Shown here: positions 57,373 to 64,000 of the stretch, in pieces
How the letters are laid out: each line of letters opens with the position of its first letter
Numbering within the stretch: position 1 is the first letter of the stretch
Origin: Lactobacillus helsingborgensis
GTDB taxonomy: Bacteria > Bacillota > Bacilli > Lactobacillales > Lactobacillaceae
Length of the DNA: 64,000 nucleotides
Direction of reading: 5' to 3'
Assembly: GCF_000970855.1 (NCBI RefSeq)
Contig: NZ_KQ034046.1
Coordinates: 905,755 to 969,754, forward strand
Translations under genes and position numbers: made by a program
The notes under the pieces: generated by a model
The model's input: the letters and a program-made list of their open reading frames with translations, nothing else
Told to the model about the DNA's origin: nothing
Databases searched by the model: none

Positions 57373-58114
57373 GTGCTATCTCAAAAATGTGCTCTTCAAT
57401 AAAATCAAAACTAGCAAAAGATCTGTTAATCTGCATCATTTCTTTTGAATGAACAAAATGTTCATTTCGCCAAAAAATTGGAGAATTCGTGGCGCCATTT
57501 TTTTCGCCAACAAAAAGTAGATGGTTGGTAAAATTCTTGTTACGCCAATTTAAAACTAGTTTTTCATCATGTTGACCAAAGTTTGGTGCCCAGGAACAAA
57601 TAATTAAATCGACATTGTTTATTACGCTTAGAGCTTTTTCCGCATTCAAATTTTGTACTCTAATAAAAGAATTTGTGCCAGTTTTAGAGGTCTTCGACCA
57701 TTCAAAATTATCGGTAGCGGTCATTTCAACACCAACCTCCGCTAAAGCTTTGCTCCAATAGGCATTACCTGCCATAATCTCTAAACTGGTTTTAACATTT
57801 AACTTGTTTTTGATCAATTCCGCAGTAGTTAAGTTAGGCACTGACCAAATACCAAATTCTCTTGCTAGAAATTCTCTTAAATTATTAATAAGCTGGTTAA
57901 CGGTCTGAAACTGCTTAATTTTCTTAGCGGGAAGATTAATACATATTTCTTCTGCAAAGTCAGGCAAAAAGCCCAGCTTTTCAGGAGCTCTTGGCAAAAC
58001 CTTTTTTTGCTTTATACAAGAAACTATTTCGTTTACTTCCCTTACTTGCTGATGAACAGGTTCTAGTTCTAGTTCATCATCTAATTGGTTAATTTTACTT
58101 AAAAAATCTGTCAT
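57362..58114 (-). CDS. SAM-dependent methyltransferase-like protein
   Basis: A 250-aa protein. About residues 1-105 are helical and charged; the second half carries LEIMAGNAYWSKAL (a motif I-like SAM site) and TATDNFEW (motif II-like), then VDLIICSWAPNFGQ. No typical catalytic motif for a known substrate is visible. ATG at 58114 preferred over TTG at 58120. First gene of the operon with the FtsX-like protein, rsmF and HAD gene, divergent from lepB. Confidence 0.62.
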   Translation of the reverse strand: MTDFLSKINQLDDELELEPVHQQVREVNEIVSCIKQKKVLPRAPEKLGFLPDFAEEICINLPAKKIKQFQTVNQLINNLREFLAREFGIWSVPNLTTAELIKNKLNVKTSLEIMAGNAYWSKALAEVGVEMTATDNFEWSKTSKTGTNSFIRVQNLNAEKALSVINNVDLIICSWAPNFGQHDEKLVLNWRNKNFTNHLLFVGEKNGATNSPIFWRNEHFVHSKEMMQINRSFASFDFIEEHIFEIAHEN

Positions 58115-58162
58115 TATCAAATACCTATAATGATTTTAACATTCAAAAGACAAGATTTCAGT

Positions 58163-58168
58163 TATAAT
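58163..58168 (+). promoter_or_regulatory. lepB promoter -10
   Basis: TATAAT at 58163-58168, 31 bases before the lepB ATG, which has AAAGGAG at 58184-58190. A clear -35 is not seen. Confidence 0.55.
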
Positions 58169-58198
58169 AAAAGGTAACATGATAAAGGAGAATATTTT

Positions 58199-58777
58199 AT
58201 GGCAAAAAAAGTTATGAAAAAACAGGATGAAGAAGAAGAAAGTTTAGGTAAATTTCTCCTGGATGTAGTCATAATGATGGCAGTAATTCTGGGTGTATTC
58301 TATGTTTTATTTCACTTTGTTCTTTCGAATGATAGAGTTTCGGGACCATCAATGCAGCCCACGTTTGAAGACAATGATCGTTTGATAGCTGTACGCAATT
58401 TCACTCCTAAGCGTAATGACGTAGTAGTGCTTCTTGCTCCAAAAGCCGCAAATGATACCCCTGGTGCTTATTACATTAAGCGCATTATTGGATTACCAGG
58501 AGATAAACTGGTTTCTAAAAACGACAAAATGTATGTTAATGGTAAGCTCTTACCTGAACCTTATCTTGAGAATCACTTTAAAAAGGCTAGTAACGCTCAG
58601 GGCCAACCATATACCAATAATTTCACCTATAAGGTACCTAAAGGGTACTATTGGGTAATGGGTGATCATCGGGATATTTCCAAAGATTCACATATCTTTG
58701 GCCCCGTTAAGCGGCAAAATTTAATTGGGAAAGTTAAATTCAGGTATTGGCCATTTAATAAAATTCAAGGTTTTTAA
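58199..58777 (+). CDS. lepB: Signal peptidase I
   Basis: A 192-aa type I signal peptidase. After an acidic/basic cytoplasmic start, one membrane helix (about 20-43) is followed by the catalytic region with Ser51 in SGPSMQPTF and Lys94 in YYIKRIIGLPGD, then MGDHRDISKDSHIFG near 156-170. It cleaves secretory signal peptides outside the membrane. It has its own promoter and is followed by a small gene. Confidence 0.94.
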   Translation: MAKKVMKKQDEEEESLGKFLLDVVIMMAVILGVFYVLFHFVLSNDRVSGPSMQPTFEDNDRLIAVRNFTPKRNDVVVLLAPKAANDTPGAYYIKRIIGLPGDKLVSKNDKMYVNGKLLPEPYLENHFKKASNAQGQPYTNNFTYKVPKGYYWVMGDHRDISKDSHIFGPVKRQNLIGKVKFRYWPFNKIQGF

Positions 58778-58839
58778 CTTTAATTTCCTTTGAATTTTAG
58801 TATTTTTCCGTTAAAATAAATTGTAAAGGAGAATTTAAT

Positions 58840-59031
58840 ATGAATCACCAGTTAGAAGAATTATCCGATGCAATTATTGACTTTCAGGTCAAACATCATG
58901 TTACTGATACTGATTTAGCTTTTGCCAGTCATTTGTCAGTTGAAAAAATTCACGCAATGAAGACTGGCGAAGGTGAATTTACTCCTGAAGAAATTAATCA
59001 GCTGTACGATTACCTTGCTGCAAATCATTAA
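58840..59031 (+). CDS. Small conserved protein (LBP_cg2779-like)
   Basis: A 63-aa acidic protein with helix-rich sequence LSDAIIDFQVKHHVTDTDLA and LSVEKIHAMKTGEGEFTPEE; the spacing hints at a short helix-turn-helix-like fold. It resembles a small family named after L. plantarum LBP_cg2779. A strong AAAGGAG precedes the ATG, and a terminator follows, so it is a real expressed gene. Function unknown. Confidence 0.68.
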   Translation: MNHQLEELSDAIIDFQVKHHVTDTDLAFASHLSVEKIHAMKTGEGEFTPEEINQLYDYLAANH

Positions 59032-59052
59032 AAAGTTAATTATAAAATTTTG

Positions 59053-59085
59053 CCTGCAATGACTTTTATTTCATTGCAGGTTTTT
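59053..59085 (+). terminator. Terminator after the 63-aa gene
   Basis: CCTGCAATGA (59053-59062) and TCATTGCAGG (59071-59080) with an 8-base loop and a T-run. Confidence 0.85.
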
Positions 59086-59106
59086 ATTTTACGTGATTTT
59101 AGAAAA

Positions 59107-59292
59107 ATGTTAATCATAGGATTAATTATAGGTATTGTCTTGCTTTTGAGCAGTTTAATAGCGCTTATTATTTCAAGACAAACCCAAAGTCTAACAGCAA
59201 AGAACATTGCTATTTTGACTTTTATTGCCTTTTGTCTTTTATTTGGATTGGCATCTTTATTGTTTGTCTCATGGGTCTTTTTTGGCTGTTAA
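59107..59292 (+). CDS. Small two-TM membrane protein
   Basis: A 61-aa protein with two long hydrophobic segments (about 2-24 and 32-59). An upstream in-frame start at 59050 would run through the terminator hairpin of the previous gene, so I choose the ATG at 59107, although its ribosome-binding site is weak. A terminator follows at 59292. It could be a non-coding stretch by chance, but the hydrophobic pattern is clear. Confidence 0.4.
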   Translation: MLIIGLIIGIVLLLSSLIALIISRQTQSLTAKNIAILTFIAFCLLFGLASLLFVSWVFFGC

Positions 59293-59322
59293 AAAGACGC
59301 TAAAAATTTTTTAGCGTCTTTT
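59292..59322. terminator. Bidirectional terminator before the ABC locus
   Basis: AAAAGACGCTAAAAA (59292-59306) and TTTTTAGCGTCTTTT (from 59308) form a long stem, separating the + strand small genes from the - strand ABC locus. Confidence 0.82.
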
Positions 59323-59344
59323 AGTATGTTTAGTATGCGAATTT

Positions 59345-60184
59345 TTATTTTCCTTCTCTAGCCTCAAAGAATTTACTGAAAAGAATTGTATCAAAAAACC
59401 AAAAAAGTAAATTGATTGCAAGCATTAAAACGAGAGCGAGAGCCAAATCGTCATTTGTTCCTGTGGTTTCTCCTATCATAAATCTAAATGGGAACGAAAT
59501 TATTTGTAGACCTATATCACTTGCTTTGATTGCAAGCCAGGCTACTAAAATAATTACAAAAACTGCAATTACCCGAAAGTAAGCTTTGCTGAGCGCTTCC
59601 GGAAGAAAATCCAAAAGAGCACGACTGGAGTAATTTAAAAAGCTGATAATGAAGTAACCAAAAAATGCGCAGAGAATAGTCATCATGATTGCTCCAAAAA
59701 AGTTAAACATAATTTCCAGATCAACTTGTTGTAAATGTCTGCCAATATCGGCAAACATTTCGATTATGGTGGTATGAAACTGACTGTCGAAGGTAAATGT
59801 CACTATGCCTAAAACAAGAGTACAAATTATTTCCAGTAGGACAAAGAATAGCAATGCGCCAAACGAACTTAAGATGTTATCAAAATAGAGTTTTTTGTCA
59901 TCAATTGGTACTAAACGCCAAGTTTGGTTACCACTAACGTGTTCATTTTGGTAACAAGTAGATAAATAAAATATCCCAGTGAAAAGCCATGCAAATACTA
60001 TAAAAATAGCCAACCATAAAGTTAAAAAATTGGAAAAAATGCTTCTATTAAGGTACAAATGACCGTTATGATAATTGAAAAAAGTTATTGCAAATGTTGC
60101 TACTGTCTGAATAATTAACAATAGTGAAATCCATTTAGTTTTTAATCTGAAAAGCACCGTAAAATAGCGATTAAAAATTGCCAT
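59345..60184 (-). CDS. Membrane protein of the GntR/ABC locus, paralogue 1
   Basis: A 279-aa protein with six or so hydrophobic segments. It shares with the three genes upstream the motifs NQTWRL followed by a D and FDN/YLAN-LSSF, and FxxxxISFLNxxSxAxxDFLP; these define the family. Such a protein would be the permease of the ABC-2-like exporter whose ATPase is encoded just before it (the genes abut at base 60184). Substrate unknown; YtrA-regulated systems often respond to envelope-active peptides. This one is the most divergent of the four. Confidence 0.68.
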   Translation of the reverse strand: MAIFNRYFTVLFRLKTKWISLLLIIQTVATFAITFFNYHNGHLYLNRSIFSNFLTLWLAIFIVFAWLFTGIFYLSTCYQNEHVSGNQTWRLVPIDDKKLYFDNILSSFGALLFFVLLEIICTLVLGIVTFTFDSQFHTTIIEMFADIGRHLQQVDLEIMFNFFGAIMMTILCAFFGYFIISFLNYSSRALLDFLPEALSKAYFRVIAVFVIILVAWLAIKASDIGLQIISFPFRFMIGETTGTNDDLALALVLMLAINLLFWFFDTILFSKFFEAREGK

Positions 60185-60894
60185 TATTCTTCCTCTTCCC
60201 TTTGATAAAAACTCTCATAAAATTCCTCCACACTTTGATTATCTGCTCTAATTGCTTCTGTAGACTTTTGCATACAGACAGTTTTATTTTTAATAATTAC
60301 TACTTCATCTAATACTGCAGCGATTTCATTTACAAAATGGTCTGAAATTAAAATGGTAGATTTTTCTTGTTTCCATAAAATTATCGACTTAATAATTTTT
60401 TTGCGAGCCATAGCGTCGATACCAGAAAAAGGCTCATCTAAAAGGTATAAATCAGCTCTTCTGGAAAAAGTTAATGCAATAACCAACTTCTCTTTCATAC
60501 CCTTTGATAATTCAGATAAGCGCAGATCAGGTTTTAAGTTCATAAAATCTCTTAATTGTTCAAATTGCTTGAGATTAAAATCCTGATATAAAATTTGGTA
60601 AAATTTGACGATATTACTAATTTTTGTTGAATTAGCAAATCCTGTCAGGCCATCAGTAAAAGAAAGATGGCCTTTTCTGTCAGCCTCCTTGGTAAAACCA
60701 GCAACTTTAACGCTACCACGATAATTTTTGGCAACACCACTGATAATTCGCATCAAAGTGGTTTTGCCCGCACCATTTTCACCTAAAAGAGCAACAATTT
60801 TTCCGGGTTTAAGTGTTAAATCCAGATCAGTTATGATTTTTTTCTGATTTTTTTTGTAAACTAAGTCTGTTATTTCTAAGGGATTAGTCATCAC
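60184..60894 (-). CDS. ABC transporter ATP-binding protein
   Basis: A 236-aa ATPase. Walker A GENGAGKTT lies near residues 37-45, signature LSELSKGMKEK near 127-137 (non-canonical LSKGM, as in ABC-2 type exporters), Walker B LYLLDEPFSGID near 149-160, and H-loop ISDHFVNE near 178. The start overlaps the GntR gene by 11 bases, and the stop meets the permease gene start, so the three are coupled. Confidence 0.92.
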   Translation of the reverse strand: MMTNPLEITDLVYKKNQKKIITDLDLTLKPGKIVALLGENGAGKTTLMRIISGVAKNYRGSVKVAGFTKEADRKGHLSFTDGLTGFANSTKISNIVKFYQILYQDFNLKQFEQLRDFMNLKPDLRLSELSKGMKEKLVIALTFSRRADLYLLDEPFSGIDAMARKKIIKSIILWKQEKSTILISDHFVNEIAAVLDEVVIIKNKTVCMQKSTEAIRADNQSVEEFYESFYQREEEE

Positions 60895-61255
60895 TATGCT
60901 CCTCTTTAAGATATTCAGATAAAGATTTGAGAATTTGCTCGTCAGAAACTCCTAAAGAGTTCATGCTGTGAACGAATTTATCTAGTTCAGCATTAATTAA
61001 TTCCCTTTTCGTTTTTTCAAGTAAAGTAGTATCTTCAGTGACAAAATTGCCTTCGCCCCTTTTGGTGTACAAAATACCCTCAAAATTCATTTGTTGCAAA
61101 GCACGTTGGACAGTATTAACGTTAACGGTTAATTCAACAGCTAATTCACGCACAGAAGGGATTTTTTTGCCAGGCTTTAATTTGCCGGTAATTATTTGTC
61201 GATATAGGTATTGCTTAATTTGCAAGTAAATGGGAATATTATCTTTAAATTCCAC
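60884..61255 (-). CDS. GntR-family regulator, YtrA subfamily
   Basis: A 123-aa short GntR protein with an N-terminal winged helix (about 5-72: IPIYLQIKQYLYRQIITGKL, then SVRELAVELTVNVNTVQRALQQM) and a short C-terminal helical dimerisation part, the YtrA type usually found with ABC transporters. The start is GTG at 61255 after AAAGGATGG. Two TAATACAC direct repeats upstream (61278-61296) may be its operator. It likely represses the ABC genes until an inducer acts. Confidence 0.88.
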   Translation of the reverse strand: MEFKDNIPIYLQIKQYLYRQIITGKLKPGKKIPSVRELAVELTVNVNTVQRALQQMNFEGILYTKRGEGNFVTEDTTLLEKTKRELINAELDKFVHSMNSLGVSDEQILKSLSEYLKEEHSDD

Positions 61256-61277
61256 AAGTCCACCATCCTTTGGCCGT

Positions 61278-61296
61278 AATACACCTATAATACACT
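61278..61296. promoter_or_regulatory. Direct repeat upstream of the gntR gene (candidate operator)
   Basis: TAATACAC occurs at 61278-61285 and again at 61289-61296, 11 bp (one helical turn) apart, 23 bases before the GTG start of the regulator. Confidence 0.45.
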
Positions 61297-61379
61297 ATCA
61301 TAAACTAGATTGCTTTTTTCCGCAAACCATTGCAATTTTGCAGAACTTTTTAATCTTTTTAACTGGCAAGAATAGACCA

Positions 61380-62225
61380 TTATTTATTTTGTTCACTTGC
61401 TTCAAAAAAATGATTGATCAAGAAAATGTTAAGGAATAACAAAATTGCGTCGCTGATTGTGTTTGCTAAAACGGCAAAAGGTAACTCACTGTAATAATCA
61501 ATTCTGAAATCCATTTTTGTAATCAAAGAAAAAAGAACATTACCGATAAAAATGCTATTGATTTCAAAGAAAAACCAGATCAATATGCAAATTATAAAAA
61601 TGTGCAGTATTTTTGTAATTGCCCCATTTACGTTAGCGGGAACAAAATCTATTATTGCTTGGCTAGCAAAATTAAGAAAGCTGATAATGAAATATAAAAA
61701 GAAACAGCTTAAAATGGCTAACATAATTGTACCAATCACTATGAAAAATACCCTGGTATCAAAGCTGGGATGAATTGCCTGCAGTAACTCATGAAACCCT
61801 TGTTGAAATGGCTTGTCAATAAAATATGCTAAAAAAGCTAGTACAATTGCCGGTATTATTTCAAGCACAATAAAATAAATGAAAACCACAAAAGTGCTTA
61901 AAACATTAGCCAGATAAAATTGACCGTCGCTAATCGCTGCTAAACGCCAAGTTTGGCTGCGATTATATCTTTCACTGTGTATTGGCGTATATATAAGAAT
62001 AAATGATATAAGCAAAAAAGCTAAAATACCAAAGATTAATAACCATTCTGGAACGAAACCTGCACCATTATTTTCTGTGTTTCTTGTAATCTGCCAATTA
62101 GCAACATTAAAATAGGAAAAAAAAGTAATTACTAAGGCTGCAATTAGCTGAAACAAAATTATAATGTAAAAATTTTTTGTTTTTGTTTTAAAAAAACTGT
62201 TAAACAGTCGGTTGAATTCTGACAT
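61380..62225 (-). CDS. Membrane protein of the GntR/ABC locus, paralogue 2
   Basis: A 281-aa, six-segment membrane protein. Start MSEFNRLFNSFF, then SQTWRLAAISD near 92, FYLANVLSTFV and the FFLYFIISFLNFASQAIIDFVP segment (about 182-203). The same motifs occur at the same positions in the neighbours at 62299 and 63213. It lies upstream of the gntR gene on the same strand, with 124 bases between, enough for a promoter. Co-expression with the ATPase is inferred. Confidence 0.68.
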   Translation of the reverse strand: MSEFNRLFNSFFKTKTKNFYIIILFQLIAALVITFFSYFNVANWQITRNTENNGAGFVPEWLLIFGILAFLLISFILIYTPIHSERYNRSQTWRLAAISDGQFYLANVLSTFVVFIYFIVLEIIPAIVLAFLAYFIDKPFQQGFHELLQAIHPSFDTRVFFIVIGTIMLAILSCFFLYFIISFLNFASQAIIDFVPANVNGAITKILHIFIICILIWFFFEINSIFIGNVLFSLITKMDFRIDYYSELPFAVLANTISDAILLFLNIFLINHFFEASEQNK

Positions 62226-62298
62226 TTTGAGCTCCTTATTATTTATTCGGCTTATAACTTATAAAATATCGTCTTTTCCATTTGATAAAACAAGCAAC

Positions 62299-63138
62299 TT
62301 ACCTGCTTTTTTCGTCCGCTTCATAGAAATAGTCAAATAGAAAGATATTAACTCCCAGCAGGATCAAGTTAACTATCGAAATAATGATATTAGCATATAG
62401 TAAGTTACTATCATAAGCTGGCTTAAAGTTTAATAAATTAAGAATATTACCCATAATCTGGTTTGCAAAAAACATTTCCATTCTAGCAAAAAGCATAGCT
62501 ATTATAATCACGATGATTAAGTGAAAAAAGCTGACAAGTAAACGGCTAGAAAAAGAGGGTAAATAATCCATGATTGCCTTGCTGGCAAAATTTAAAAAAC
62601 TGATCAGAAGAGATAGGAAAAAGCAACACAACATAACCAATATGATGATGTTAATAATAAAATGTACTGTGTTTACATCAAAAGCTGGATTAAGTTGTTT
62701 AATCATTTTTTGCCAACTGCTTTTGAAGTTTTGATCAATCTGATAAGAAAAATAAAATAAAATTCCTGCAACAATTATGTCAAGTACAATAAAATAGATA
62801 AATGTAACAAAAGAACTTAAACTGTTTGCCAGGTAAAATTTACTATCGCTGGTTGCTGCTAAACGCCACGTCTGATTGTGGCTAAGCCTTTCATTTTTTA
62901 CAGCCATATATATGAAAAAGTAAATTATGCAAAAGAAGCTTAATATTAAAAAGCCCATTAGCCAGTCTGGCAGGAGTTCAGTGTAAAGATTTAAGAACTC
63001 ATAGAAACCACCTGTACCAATTAACAAGCCACAAACAGAAAATGCCAAGGCACCAATTACTTGCAGTATTAAAAGAGAATATGCATTCTTAGCTTTTTTT
63101 ACGAAAAATCTGCCAAACAAACTATTAAACGAGGTCAT
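62299..63138 (-). CDS. Membrane protein of the GntR/ABC locus, paralogue 3
   Basis: A 279-aa membrane protein very similar in plan to paralogue 2: MTSFNSLFGRFFVKKAKNAY, NQTWRLAATSDSKFYLAN near 90-107, FFLSLLISFLNFASKAIMD, and FYEADEKSR at the C-terminus. 73 bases separate it from paralogue 2, with a GAGCTCC ribosome-binding region for that gene on the - strand but no obvious terminator. Confidence 0.68.
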   Translation of the reverse strand: MTSFNSLFGRFFVKKAKNAYSLLILQVIGALAFSVCGLLIGTGGFYEFLNLYTELLPDWLMGFLILSFFCIIYFFIYMAVKNERLSHNQTWRLAATSDSKFYLANSLSSFVTFIYFIVLDIIVAGILFYFSYQIDQNFKSSWQKMIKQLNPAFDVNTVHFIINIIILVMLCCFFLSLLISFLNFASKAIMDYLPSFSSRLLVSFFHLIIVIIIAMLFARMEMFFANQIMGNILNLLNFKPAYDSNLLYANIIISIVNLILLGVNIFLFDYFYEADEKSR

Positions 63139-63212
63139 GTTTTTCTCCCTAATTAAAAATATAAAACTGTCTAGCAGTTGATAAATTAACTAATTCTAGC
63201 TCCCACTCTGTA

Positions 63213-64000
63213 TTACTTTTTTTCCGGCTCAAAGAAGTGATTAATTAAAAAAAGGTTAAGCGCTAAAATTACTAAATCGATGACAAACAGTACTATCATT
63301 AAGTTTTCTAATTCAACCAAACTGTTAAGAGATGTAACTTTCAGATTGACCAAATTGAAATTTCCAGTGAAAAAATCATAAAAAGAAAATACGCTGTTTA
63401 TTTTCCAAATGAATCCGATAATAACAATAATTATTAACAAGCGTACTAAAAATAAAATAGTACGATTTGATCCTTGTGGTAGAAAATCTGAAATTGCGAT
63501 ACTAGAAAAATTTAAAAAACTGGCTATTAAAAACATAAAGAAGCAACTTAAAATTGCAACAATGATTACGTAAAAGAATTCCAAACTGGGATGGATATTT
63601 ATTCCTAAATTTTGTCGAAATTTGCTATTAAATAAAACACATATTAGTAAGAGAATAAAAACAATTATTACATTCACTAAGACAAAATAAATTAGTGAAA
63701 TAAAAGAACTGAATATATTTTCAATGTAAAACTTGCCATCTGTGATAGGAATTAAGCGCCAAGTCTGGTCTCTATTCAATCGCTCGTTTTGGGAAATGGT
63801 TAATAAAAACAAGATTAAACCAAATACGAAGAATAATGAGCCAAAACATGCGAGTATCTCCGTTAAAAAGCCTGCTGGATTAGTCAGTCTAGTATGAATC
63901 ATTCCTAAATTTATACTAAAATTGGTAAAAAAGGCAAGTGCTATTGCCGAAACGAATTGAATAGTAACAATTATATTGACTCTTTGAATTTTGCGCTTCA
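63213..64000 (-). CDS. Membrane protein of the GntR/ABC locus, paralogue 4 (partial)
   Basis: The open frame continues past the Met at 63902 to the right edge (reading KRKIQRVNIIVTIQFVSAIA), so the true start lies outside the window. The visible 262 residues carry DQTWRLIPITDGKFYIEN and FFMFLIASFLNFSSIAISDFLP, the family motifs, and end with FFEPEKK. A fourth member of the tandem array; the array may continue beyond the window. Confidence 0.66.
   Translation of the reverse strand, partial: KRKIQRVNIIVTIQFVSAIALAFFTNFSINLGMIHTRLTNPAGFLTEILACFGSLFFVFGLILFLLTISQNERLNRDQTWRLIPITDGKFYIENIFSSFISLIYFVLVNVIIVFILLLICVLFNSKFRQNLGINIHPSLEFFYVIIVAILSCFFMFLIASFLNFSSIAISDFLPQGSNRTILFLVRLLIIIVIIGFIWKINSVFSFYDFFTGNFNLVNLKVTSLNSLVELENLMIVLFVIDLVILALNLFLINHFFEPEKK

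Overview
The window is a low-GC chromosomal segment that reads as a Lactobacillus (sensu stricto) or a close lactic acid bacterium. The reasons are the complete mevalonate operon, RexAB rather than AddAB-type nuclease features, a XerS-type recombinase next to classical XerC, and a Bacillota block in the order rlmL/ypsC, rnpB, gpsB, ypsA, recU, pbp1A, nth, dnaD, asnS, tseB, dinG. Species cannot be fixed by eye. No prophage, insertion sequence, CRISPR array or tRNA was seen.

Layout. 0-11.5 kb: end of trmFO, then xerC-hslV-hslU-galM, plsY divergent from parE-parC, a LysR regulator and ppaC, nearly all on the + strand. 11.9-13.0 kb: a gene-free stretch holding a 28-bp site that matches the Bacillus-type chromosomal dif at 25 of 28 positions by my alignment. 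Beyond it most genes are on the - strand, so the two replichores appear to meet here and the window spans the replication terminus. 13-16.5 kb: a small catabolic-looking locus (PTS-IIC-like membrane protein, TIM-barrel enzyme, divergent RpiR regulator, candidate cre site and operators). 16.5-20 kb: XerS-like recombinase, Nudix, DegV, MarR. 20-29 kb: rqcH, then a - strand operon lspA-rluD-carA-carB, and fhs. 29-50 kb: envelope, DNA-repair and RNA genes ending in dinG and rexA-rexB. 50-54 kb: mevalonate operon mvk-mvaD-mvaK2-fni. 54-59 kb: HAD phosphatase, rRNA methyltransferase, FtsX/MacB-like membrane protein, methyltransferase and lepB. 59-64 kb: GntR/ABC locus with four tandem paralogous membrane proteins, the last cut by the window edge.

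How the parts work together. XerC, the XerS-like protein, ParE/ParC and dif all concern resolution and decatenation of chromosomes at the terminus. RecU, RexAB, Nth and DinG form a repair set. PBP1A, GpsB and TseB concern peptidoglycan synthesis and division, and the mevalonate operon supplies isoprenoid precursor for the lipid carrier. PlsY, LspA and LepB serve membrane lipid synthesis and protein export.

The most unusual content is the carA-carB pair. Both genes are open and full length, but the glutaminase Cys and His of CarA and the metal- and nucleotide-binding residues of both ATP-grasp halves of CarB are replaced, while folds, C-terminal regulatory domain and operon position are kept. 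They look like a pseudoenzyme carbamoyl-phosphate synthetase. Other points of interest are the XerS-like protein with Gln at the His/Trp catalytic position 4 kb from dif, the PTS-like permease fused to a cysteine-free N-terminal domain, an endonuclease III without its iron-sulfur cysteines, and the permease array.
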